DNA of 51,386 nt, from positions 1-51,386 of the forward strand of contig DJWL01000001.1 of NCBI GenBank assembly GCA_002441545.1. The letters run 5' to 3'. Shown in pieces: positions 26,191-33,267 of the stretch; within the stretch, counting starts at the first letter, position 1; every line of letters starts with the position of its first letter. The DNA comes from Flavobacteriaceae bacterium UBA6231. GTDB taxonomy: Bacteria; Bacteroidota; Bacteroidia; Flavobacteriales; Flavobacteriaceae. A model generated the notes under the pieces. It did no database searches. It was given only the letters and a program-made list of their open reading frames with translations, and had not been told where the DNA came from. Made by a program: the position numbers and the translations under genes.

Positions 26191-27117
26191 ATGAGTCAAC
26201 TATTTTTTCCCGCCATTCTGTTCGTAGCAGCAGTTATCTTAATTTCGTCATTTTTTACTGTAAAGCAACAAACCGCAGCTATTATTGAGCGTTTTGGAAA
26301 ATTCCAAAGTATCCGTAAATCTGGTCTGCAATTAAAAATTCCTTTAGTTGATAGAGTTTCTGGACGATTAAGTTTAAAAATTCAACAATTAGACGTCATT
26401 ATAGAAACCAAAACATTAGACGATGTGTTTGTAAAACTTAAAGTCTCTGTACAATATAAAGTGCTTCCTGAAAAAGTGTATGACGCTTTTTATAAGTTAG
26501 ATTATCCTCATGAACAAATTACATCCTATGTATTTGATGTAGTCAGAGCTGAAGTTCCTAAAATGAAATTAGATGATGTATTTGTGAAAAAAGATGACAT
26601 AGCTATAGCAGTAAAAGCCGAGTTAAACGATGCTATGATGGAATATGGCTATGATATTATTAGAACCCTAGTTACCGATATTGACCCAGATGCTCAAGTA
26701 AAATTAGCAATGAACAGAATTAATGCAGCCGACAGAGAAAAAACCGCAGCACAATATGAAGGTGATGCTGCCCGAATTTTAATTGTTGAAAAAGCAAAAG
26801 CCGAAGCTGAAAGCAAACGTTTACAAGGTCAAGGTATTGCTGATCAACGTAGAGAGATTGCTCGTGGTTTAGAAGAATCTGTTGATGTGTTAAACAGAGT
26901 TGGAATTAATTCCCAAGAAGCATCAGCTTTAATTGTGGTGACCCAACATTATGACACGTTACAAGCAATAGGCAGTGAAACTAATAGTAACTTAATTTTG
27001 CTACCAAATTCACCACAAGCAGGAAGTAATATGTTAAACGATATGGTTGCTAGTTTTACGGCAAGTAATCAAATTGGTGAAGCGATGAAAAATGCAAAAA
27101 CCAAAAAGAAAGAATAA
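26191..27117 (+). CDS. SPFH/band 7 family membrane protein
   Basis: A stomatin/prohibitin-type scaffold of 308 residues. One N-terminal membrane helix (about 3-20) precedes the band-7 domain: TVKQQTAAIIERFGKF, SGLQLKIPLVDRVSGR and LKVSVQYKVLPEKVYDAFY, then a coiled coil with MNRINAADREKTAAQYEGDA and AKAEAESKRLQGQG. Such proteins oligomerise in the inner membrane and often control proteases; no protease or NfeD partner is adjacent here, so the partner is unknown. It stands alone and is followed by a palindromic intergenic repeat. Confidence 0.88.
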   Translation: MSQLFFPAILFVAAVILISSFFTVKQQTAAIIERFGKFQSIRKSGLQLKIPLVDRVSGRLSLKIQQLDVIIETKTLDDVFVKLKVSVQYKVLPEKVYDAFYKLDYPHEQITSYVFDVVRAEVPKMKLDDVFVKKDDIAIAVKAELNDAMMEYGYDIIRTLVTDIDPDAQVKLAMNRINAADREKTAAQYEGDAARILIVEKAKAEAESKRLQGQGIADQRREIARGLEESVDVLNRVGINSQEASALIVVTQHYDTLQAIGSETNSNLILLPNSPQAGSNMLNDMVASFTASNQIGEAMKNAKTKKKE

Positions 27118-27131
27118 TTAATATTATATGA

Positions 27132-27267
27132 ATGAGGCTGTCTAAAAAATGATTTTTTATGTCATTGCGAGGAACGAAGCAATCTTTATGTTATTAGTAA
27201 TCAATAAAAAGATTACTTCACGTTGTTCGTAATGACGGTTATTATCTACTTTTTTAGACAGTCTCAT
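27132..27267. repeat. 136-bp palindromic intergenic repeat (MITE-like hairpin)
   Basis: The ends ATGAGGCTGTCTAAAAAA (27132-27149) and TTTTTTAGACAGTCTCAT (27250-27267) are inverted repeats with one mismatch in 18. Inside, the arm at 27161-27187 (GTCATTGCGAGGAACGAAGC and on) pairs imperfectly with 27208-27236, around a loop of about 20 bases. The inner arm resembles a 'GTCATTGCGAGGAACGAAGC' repeat I know from many bacteria. It lies between two convergent genes and its right end contains the stop codon of the acyltransferase-like gene. Confidence 0.85.
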
Positions 27268-28424
27268 GTTTTAAAAGGATGTCTTTCCTCCCATTCTTGG
27301 GATGGATTCATAAAGAAAAACACTTGTTTTAATGCAGCGTTAGCAAAGCCATTCGTCAATTTTAAATACATATACATGGTTTCTGGTATAGCACCAACAG
27401 AACTTTTAATTTCCATGGCAGTTCTAGCATAAACAACAGTATTAAACTTATTTTCTATAGCAAAAAAAGCCATATCATAAAGCATATTTAAATATAATTG
27501 ATTGGTATGCTGGTGTTCAGAATCATAGCCTAAAAAATAGGTTTCTAAAGACTTATCGTTAAGAATTAAAGAGTAAAAACCAATTAACTGACTGTCTATG
27601 TAATAACCAAAAACTTTAAAATTCTCTATTAGATGTTCTTTTAAGGTTGAAAAGTGATTTTCTGGCAAAATAAACGTGTTAAATTCAGCATTATTAGAAA
27701 CATTCAAGTATAATTTATAAATTTTTTCCGATTCCTTCTTTAAAGTATCTAAATCCAATTCTTTAACTAAAATGTTGTTTCTTTTTTGTCTGGCTCGTTT
27801 AAAACGTGTTCTATATTTAGTTGTCATGTTTGATACATAATCACTCTCTTTTAACCATTCTTTTCTAGTCCTCATAATCATATTTGGTTGCACCTTCATT
27901 TTATAAAACCTTTTTGACTCAAAAACAGCCTTTTCTAAATGGATGGCATCGTTTTCAAAATAATCTTTAAAAAGAATTAACCGAATGTTTTTTTTCTTTT
28001 CGTTCTTTATTTGTTTGATTAAAACATTGCAAGCATCAAAAATATAATTTAGAAAGACAGATTGTTCAATCTCAGATTGTTTAAAAAAAACGCCGTGTTG
28101 ACCCGTGTGGGTTAAATTACCAACTACTAAAATATTCCCCTTTAAAACCTTAGATAATGTGTTTTGTGCAAACTCTTTAAAACAGGAAGCTCTTTCATGT
28201 CTAAACATATCTTTTAGATATAATTGAACGCGTTGAATAATAGCAATTCCAATTAATTCATCCGCTTTAAAAATGCCAACATAATACATACAAATAGTAT
28301 TAGGACAGGCTTTTTCAAAAGCTTCTAAATATAGTGTTTGCAAGAAAAGGTCGTGCTTCGTTAAGTCATTCCATTGCTTTTTTGGAAGCTTGTTAACCGA
28401 ATTGTATATTTTAAATTCTATCAA
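27264..28424 (-). CDS. GNAT-fold acyltransferase-like protein
   Basis: A soluble 386-residue protein with the look of the FemX/BioF2-like acetyltransferase group: an N-terminal IYNSVNKLPKKQWNDLTKHDLFLQ domain, a central GNAT-type half, and a C-terminal FGYYIDSQLIGFYSLILNDKSLETYFLGYD strand pair followed by LYLNMLYDMAFFAIE and KSSVGAIPETMYMYLKLT. Substrate and reaction are unknown. No membrane helix or signal is seen. Its stop codon TGA (27264-27266) lies inside the terminal inverted repeat of the adjacent palindromic element. Confidence 0.6.
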   Translation of the reverse strand: MIEFKIYNSVNKLPKKQWNDLTKHDLFLQTLYLEAFEKACPNTICMYYVGIFKADELIGIAIIQRVQLYLKDMFRHERASCFKEFAQNTLSKVLKGNILVVGNLTHTGQHGVFFKQSEIEQSVFLNYIFDACNVLIKQIKNEKKKNIRLILFKDYFENDAIHLEKAVFESKRFYKMKVQPNMIMRTRKEWLKESDYVSNMTTKYRTRFKRARQKRNNILVKELDLDTLKKESEKIYKLYLNVSNNAEFNTFILPENHFSTLKEHLIENFKVFGYYIDSQLIGFYSLILNDKSLETYFLGYDSEHQHTNQLYLNMLYDMAFFAIENKFNTVVYARTAMEIKSSVGAIPETMYMYLKLTNGFANAALKQVFFFMNPSQEWEERHPFKT

Positions 28425-28427
28425 GGC

Positions 28428-28465
28428 AAAAAAATAAAGACTGAAAACATGTGCAATCAGTCTTT
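28428..28465 (-). terminator. intrinsic terminator after the DUF1761 gene
   Basis: On the minus strand AAAGACTGA and TCAGTCTTT (positions 28457-28465 and 28436-28444) form a 9-bp stem around a 12-base loop, followed by a T-rich tail. It lies 25 bases after the DUF1761 stop. Confidence 0.75.
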
Positions 28466-28489
28466 AATAATATTAAAAGTTTACAAAAA

Positions 28490-28972
28490 TTATTTCCACC
28501 CACAAATTATTGCTCCCATAATGGTTAAAGTCACAATCCAATAACCACTATTTATAAAAATATATTTAGCGCTTTTACGCTCAAATAAAGCATTAGTGCC
28601 AATAATTGGTAGTGCGATAAACAATCCTGATATAAAACCATGTAAAGCACCGTGTTTAAAAGATCTAAAAACATCTGAATAATCAGCCATAAAAGCAGCA
28701 TAAGACGGAAGCGCATTTGTTGGATCTCCGCCAACTAAACTTATGGCTCCATATTGATGGATCACGATTGGTTGCAGCATAAATGCTAACATAAAAGCAA
28801 ATAATAAGGCTAAACCAAAAATCTTAGCCATGTTTCCTCCTTTTATTTGCTCTTCAGTCATCCCTGAGGATTTCATCCAAGCATTACCAAATACTTTAGG
28901 GTTATACCAAATAAACCCGACAACCAGAGCAGAAACTGCCGCAACCAGTATTGCTAAAAAATTCATTTCCAT
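28490..28972 (-). CDS. DUF1761 family membrane protein
   Basis: A 160-residue integral membrane protein with about four hydrophobic helices. The N-terminus MEMNFLAILVAAVSALVVGFIWYNPKVFGNAWMK is characteristic of DUF1761, and the HGALHGFISGLFIALPIIG helix is also typical. Function is unknown. It has its own terminator downstream, so it is probably monocistronic. Confidence 0.88.
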   Translation of the reverse strand: MEMNFLAILVAAVSALVVGFIWYNPKVFGNAWMKSSGMTEEQIKGGNMAKIFGLALLFAFMLAFMLQPIVIHQYGAISLVGGDPTNALPSYAAFMADYSDVFRSFKHGALHGFISGLFIALPIIGTNALFERKSAKYIFINSGYWIVTLTIMGAIICGWK

Positions 28973-29057
28973 AATGTTATAGTTTTAGTTAGATATTAAA
29001 TATAAATAAAATTATAATATCAGGATATTTTTGGCTTGGAAAAGAAACGTTAACAAA

Positions 29058-31106
29058 TTATTTAATAGCCTCTGCTTCTGCTCTTAAAAGTGGATCGGAA
29101 TCATCTAAAGCCTTTTGAATAAACTCATTAATTTCAGGGGTTTTTTGTAATCCTTTATTTAACAAAACACCTAAGGTTATCATTGCAGCAATTCGAGTTC
29201 CAACCTTTTTAGTGGCTATAGCAAATAAAGGGCTTAACTCTTCATAAGTCACATTTTCTGCCAGTTCTTGAATTTCAGTCTTTGTTTTTAATTGTTTATC
29301 TTCTGGCAAATTAGTGTATTTTTTTCCTAATTGCTGAATGATGTCTATTGCTTTTCTCTGTGGCAGATTTTGTTGGCTTTGATTTACCTTCGCAGAAGGT
29401 TTATTTGTCTCCTGAATAGCTTCTTGTTTAGACCAAGTATCTCTTAGTCCAACAATTTTATTGAATATTAAATGGTTTGAAGTAGTATCTTTATCAACAC
29501 TAAAATAACCTAAACGTTGAAACTGAAACCTGTCTCCTATTTTAGCATCCAATAAGCTAGGCTCCACAAAAGCATCAACAATTTTTAAAGAATTTGGGTT
29601 GATAAATTCCATGAAATCTATATCCTGATGACTATCTGGAGCTTCATCCATAAATAAACGATCATACTCTCTAACTTCAGCTTTTTTAGCGTGTTTTATA
29701 GACACCCAGTGTAGGGTTCCTTTTACTTTACGCAAACTTGCTTCAGTTCCTGTTCCACTTAAGCTGTCTGCATCATAAGTACAATGTATTTCTGATATAT
29801 TGCCATTAACATCTTTTACAACACTTTCCCCTTTTATGATGTATGCATTTTTAAGACGTACTTCCTTTCCTAAAGACAATCTAAAATACTTGCTGTTGGC
29901 TTCTTCTTTAAAATCATCTCTTTCAATATAAAGTTCTTTTGAAAAAGGCACTTTTCTAAAACCAGCATCCTCATCTTCTTGGTTATTTTCCGCTTCCAAC
30001 CACTCCTCTTTTCCTTCAGGATAATTTGTAATTACAAGTTTAACAGGGTCTAAAACAGCCATAACTCGTGGGGCTGTTTTATTTAAATCTTCACGAATAC
30101 AAAATTCTAAAAGCGATACATCGATTACGTTATCTCTTTTTGCTACTCCAACAGTTTCAACAAACTTTCTTATGGCTGCTGGTGTATAGCCTCTTCTTCG
30201 CAAACCAGAAATGGTGGGCATTCTTGGATCGTCCCAACCTTTTACAATACCTTCTTCAACTAATTGAAGCAATTTACGTTTACTCATTATGGTATAGCTA
30301 AGATTTAGTCGTGCAAATTCACGTTGCTTAGGCAACATTGGGTAATCATTCTTACTATAGTCGTAAACTTGATTTTTAAACCAATTATAAAGTTCTCTGT
30401 GAGGTTTAAATTCTAAAGAGCATAACGAATGTGATATTTGTTCTATATAGTCGCTTTCACCATGTGTCCAATCATACATTGGGTAAATACACCATGCATC
30501 ACCTGTTCTATGATGGTGCTTTTTTAAAATACGATACATAATAGGGTCACGCATTAACATATTAGGATGCTTCATGTCTATTTTGGCCCTAAGTATGTGT
30601 GCACCTTCATCAAATTCGCCATTTTTCATTCTATTGAACAAATCTAGATTTTCTTCAACGCTTCTATTTCTATATGGACTATCAACACCAGGTTGAGTTG
30701 GTGTTCCTTTTTGTTCTGCCATTGCTTCTGAAGACTGAGAATCTACATAGGCTTTTCCTTCTTTAATAAATTGAATACTCCAATCGTAAAGCTGTTGAAA
30801 ATAATCTGAAGAATATAATTCTTTATCCCACTTATAACCCAACCAAGTTATGTCTTCTTTTATTGCGTCAACATATTCTTGTTCTTCTTTAGCAGGGTTG
30901 GTATCATCAAAACGGAGGTTAACAGGAGCGTTATATTTTTCTCCCAAACCAAAACTAATACCAATGGCTTTTGTGTGGCCTATATGTAAATATCCATTGG
31001 GTTCTGGTGGAAAACGAAAACGCAGGTTGTTTTTACCGATTCCATTAGCCAAATCTTCTTCAATAATTTGCTCTATAAAATTGAGCGATTTTTTTTCTTC
31101 AGACAT
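29058..31106 (-). CDS. glnS: glutamine--tRNA ligase with C-terminal extension
   Basis: A class I synthetase charging tRNA-Gln directly. The HIGH motif GYLHIGHTKAI and the KMSKS-type motif IMSKRK are intact, along with RFDDTNPAKE and GRRRGYTPAAIRKF-type segments. I choose the start at 31106 (MSEEKKSLNFIEQIIEEDL), giving 682 residues; an in-frame ATG at 31157 would add 17 residues of doubtful sequence. Bacterial GlnRS is usually about 550 residues; here about 120 extra residues at the C-terminus carry a Pro/Gln linker and a helical domain ending LDDSDPLLRAEAEAIK, reminiscent of HEAT-like repeats. It diverges from folB. Confidence 0.94.
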   Translation of the reverse strand: MSEEKKSLNFIEQIIEEDLANGIGKNNLRFRFPPEPNGYLHIGHTKAIGISFGLGEKYNAPVNLRFDDTNPAKEEQEYVDAIKEDITWLGYKWDKELYSSDYFQQLYDWSIQFIKEGKAYVDSQSSEAMAEQKGTPTQPGVDSPYRNRSVEENLDLFNRMKNGEFDEGAHILRAKIDMKHPNMLMRDPIMYRILKKHHHRTGDAWCIYPMYDWTHGESDYIEQISHSLCSLEFKPHRELYNWFKNQVYDYSKNDYPMLPKQREFARLNLSYTIMSKRKLLQLVEEGIVKGWDDPRMPTISGLRRRGYTPAAIRKFVETVGVAKRDNVIDVSLLEFCIREDLNKTAPRVMAVLDPVKLVITNYPEGKEEWLEAENNQEDEDAGFRKVPFSKELYIERDDFKEEANSKYFRLSLGKEVRLKNAYIIKGESVVKDVNGNISEIHCTYDADSLSGTGTEASLRKVKGTLHWVSIKHAKKAEVREYDRLFMDEAPDSHQDIDFMEFINPNSLKIVDAFVEPSLLDAKIGDRFQFQRLGYFSVDKDTTSNHLIFNKIVGLRDTWSKQEAIQETNKPSAKVNQSQQNLPQRKAIDIIQQLGKKYTNLPEDKQLKTKTEIQELAENVTYEELSPLFAIATKKVGTRIAAMITLGVLLNKGLQKTPEINEFIQKALDDSDPLLRAEAEAIK

Positions 31107-31167
31107 AAAAAAACAGCTATTCGCTAGTTGAGATTTAAAAGCAATAACATTAATCAAAAATATTGTG

Positions 31168-31185
31168 CAAAATTAGGTAATTTTG
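31168..31185. promoter_or_regulatory. divergent -7 boxes for glnS and folB in an inverted repeat
   Basis: CAAAATTA GG TAATTTTG is a perfect inverted repeat with a two-base centre. Read leftwards it gives a TAATTTTG box (31168-31175) for glnS at 31106; read rightwards it gives TAATTTTG (31178-31185) for folB at 31206. The two promoters would overlap, with -33 regions lying in each other's -7 region. Confidence 0.55.
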
Positions 31186-31205
31186 ATGACTTAAAATACC
31201 ATAAT

Positions 31206-31574
31206 ATGGGAATTATAAAAGTTGAAAATATACGCGTTTTTGCGCATCATGGTTGTTTAAAAGAAGAAACAAAAATTGGTAGTGATTATCGTGTAGATTT
31301 AGAAGTTGAAGCAGATTTGCAAACTTCGGCAAAATCTGATAAACTCTCTGACACTGTTGATTATGTTTTTTTAAACAGAATAGTAAGAGAAGAAATGAGT
31401 ATTCCTTCTTATTTATTAGAAACTGTTGGAAAACGTATATTAAATAGAATTTTTAATGAAGACAAACTCGTAAAAAAGGCAACTGTTTGGGTTAGTAAGT
31501 TAAATCCTCCCATAGGCGGAGATGTAGAAAAAGTAACGATTATAATGACTGATAAGCGAAAAAAAATTTTATAG
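31206..31574 (+). CDS. folB: dihydroneopterin aldolase
   Basis: A cytoplasmic folate-pathway enzyme converting 7,8-dihydroneopterin to 6-hydroxymethyl-dihydropterin. With the start at 31206 (MGIIKVENIRVFAHHGC) the protein is 122 residues, the normal size; the longer frame from 31128 adds unlikely residues. Family motifs are AHHGCLKEETKIGSDYRVDLE, a SDTVDYVFLNRIV stretch with the conserved Asp-Tyr, and VSKLNPPIGGDVEKVTI at the C-terminus. The other folate genes are not nearby. tRNA-Cys follows 43 bases later with its own promoter. Confidence 0.93.
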   Translation: MGIIKVENIRVFAHHGCLKEETKIGSDYRVDLEVEADLQTSAKSDKLSDTVDYVFLNRIVREEMSIPSYLLETVGKRILNRIFNEDKLVKKATVWVSKLNPPIGGDVEKVTIIMTDKRKKIL

Positions 31575-31597
31575 TAAGAAAAACTCTAAATTTTTTT

Positions 31598-31605
31598 TAC
31601 ATTTG
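31598..31605 (+). promoter_or_regulatory. -7 promoter box for tRNA-Cys
   Basis: TACATTTG matches TAnnTTTG exactly and is 13 bases before the mature tRNA 5' end, the usual spacing for flavobacterial tRNA promoters. Confidence 0.75.
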
Positions 31606-31617
31606 CACTCTCGTAAT

Positions 31618-31688
31618 GGCGTTGTGGCCGAGTGGCTAGGCAGAGGTCTGCAAAACCTTCTACAGCGGTTCGAATCCGCTCGACGCCT
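31618..31688 (+). tRNA. tRNA-Cys (GCA)
   Basis: The acceptor stem GGCGTTG pairs with CGACGCC (one G-T pair). The anticodon loop reads CTGCAAA, with anticodon GCA between the AGGT and ACCT arms. The T arm contains GGTTCGAATCC, and the discriminator is T. The CCA end is not encoded. Length is 71 bases. Confidence 0.97.
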
Positions 31689-31691
31689 CAA

Positions 31692-31721
31692 AAAAACCTT
31701 CAGTTTAAGCTGAAGGTTTTT
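31692..31721. terminator. bidirectional terminator shared by tRNA-Cys and lysE-type gene
   Basis: AAAAACCTTCAG (31692-31703), loop TTTAAG and CTGAAGGTTTTT (31710-31721) form a 12-bp stem with A/T flanks. The loop holds the stop codon of the convergent LysE-type gene, and the right arm encodes its final residues. Confidence 0.88.
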
Positions 31722-32400
31722 CTTTTATAATATTTATTTGTTCAAATTTTTCTTTTATCATTTTCTTTTCTTTTGGAAAAAATCCTTGAACAAGAAGTAA
31801 AACACCAAATCCAAGTATAACTAGAGCAATAACTTTTTTTGTCTTAAAAATACGCTTAGGAGTTAATCTGCTCCTTAATTTTTTAGCAACTACCATTTTA
31901 ACAAGATCTACTAAAAAATAAGTTATTAAAATAGTACTTAAAAATACAACTACTCCGTCTTTTGTTTTTGTTAAACTGTTACCAAGAACAATAAAAGCAA
32001 CCCAACCCAATAACACACCAATATTAATAAAGTTTAGTAAAAAACCTTTTAAAAAAAGTTTTCCATAGCCTTTTCTTATTTCAACTTTATGGTACTCTTT
32101 TACAATTTCTCTAAAAGACTTAGACGTTTTAATAAATGAAATTATACCATAGACCACCAATAAAACACCTCCAAAAACTAAAAAATTTGGATCGTCTTTA
32201 ATTTTTTCCAAGAGTTTATTGGTACTGAAAAAAGCAACAAGAATAAAAAAAATGTCGGCCAACATCACCCCACAATCAAATATTAAAGCGCTTTTAAACC
32301 CTTTAGTGGCACTTGTTTCTAGAAGCACAAAAAACACAGGCCCTATGGTAAATGCAAGAATTACACCAAAAGGAATTGCCGCTAAAATGTCGTCGAACAT
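31705..32400 (-). CDS. LysE family translocator
   Basis: A 231-residue inner-membrane exporter with about six helices, of the LysE/RhtB superfamily for amino acids and related solutes. The N-terminal AAIPFGVILAFTIGPVFFVLLETSATKGFKSALIFDCGVMLADIFFI helix pair with GP and the following Asp is diagnostic. The substrate cannot be inferred. The C-terminus ends within the terminator hairpin downstream of tRNA-Cys. No clear promoter is seen upstream (32401-32518). Confidence 0.88.
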   Translation of the reverse strand: MFDDILAAIPFGVILAFTIGPVFFVLLETSATKGFKSALIFDCGVMLADIFFILVAFFSTNKLLEKIKDDPNFLVFGGVLLVVYGIISFIKTSKSFREIVKEYHKVEIRKGYGKLFLKGFLLNFINIGVLLGWVAFIVLGNSLTKTKDGVVVFLSTILITYFLVDLVKMVVAKKLRSRLTPKRIFKTKKVIALVILGFGVLLLVQGFFPKEKKMIKEKFEQINIIKEKPSA

Positions 32401-32518
32401 AACTATTAAGAGGGTTTCTACAAAGTAAAGAAAAAAGGCGTGTTATACCAAAAGACATTTAGCATAGAAATGCTTTATCTAATAATTCTCTTTTGCAATA
32501 GTAATTTAAGAAACTATT

Positions 32519-33265
32519 TTATTGATAAACCTTAATGTAGTCTATAACAAATTCTTGTGGAAGCATAGAGTCATCAACCTGTTGACCTCCAAAATCACCA
32601 CCAACAGATAAATTCAATATTAAATAGAAAGGTTGTTTAAATGGCCAAATATTTTCATTATTTATGCCTGGGCTAAACGTATAAACAAGATTATCGTCAA
32701 CAAAAAACTCTATTTTATCACTGGCCAATTAGCTTCATAAATATGGAATCCTTCATCAATATTATCAATGCCTGTTTTTTGAGTATTGATTGTATTACCG
32801 TGACTATTTTCGGTGTGCAACGATGTAAATATAACGTTTAGCTCTTTACAGATATACTCTAAAATATCTATTCATTTTGGCCAACCCACACTATCAATGT
32901 TTGATCCCAACATCCAAAAAGCAGACCACATGCCTTTTCCTTTAGGAACTTTAGCTTTCACTTGTACTTTACCGTATCTAAATTCAAATTTATTTTTAGT
33001 TGTTATTCTTGTAATGTATAAACAGAATCTTTTAAAACAGCCTTTATTGTCTATAAGCCATCTTTAATGGCATGATTCGTTTTTGTATATACCGTTTTTC
33101 ATTATTGCCTCAACCACATAAGTTAGGGCAACCATTTCCTAATTCAAAATTCCAAAATTCCTCATTTAGATTGTCTCTTTCAAATTGTTCTTCCCAAACA
33201 AGCTCTTATGCATGGGTATTAAAATAAAATGAACAAACTAAGAGTAAAGCAAAATGCTTTTTCAT
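32519..33265 (-). pseudogene. degraded GH16 beta-glucanase, last gene of the PUL
   Basis: Minus-strand reading recovers a whole GH16 protein of about 250 codons in pieces. It begins with signal MKKHFALLLVCSFYFNTHA, then a stop at codon 20. Next come ELVWEEQFERDNLNEEFW and NGCPNLCG, then TGA where GH16 has Trp, and a frame change near 33050. FEFRYGKVQVKAKVPKG and MWSAFWMLGSNIDSVGWP follow. A TGA then stands just where the nucleophile Glu belongs, before IDILEYI. A one-base deletion near 32726 breaks the frame before IEFFVDDNLVYTF and DYIKVYQ. Its ATG lies 2 bases after the GH3 stop, so it was once part of the operon. At least five lesions rule out a simple error. Confidence 0.9.
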
Positions 33266-33267
33266 TA

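Noticed and set aside
32813..33067. Plus-strand open frame inside the GH16 pseudogene
   Set aside because: It lies opposite the GH16 remnant and its sequence is just the reverse of conserved GH16 motifs.
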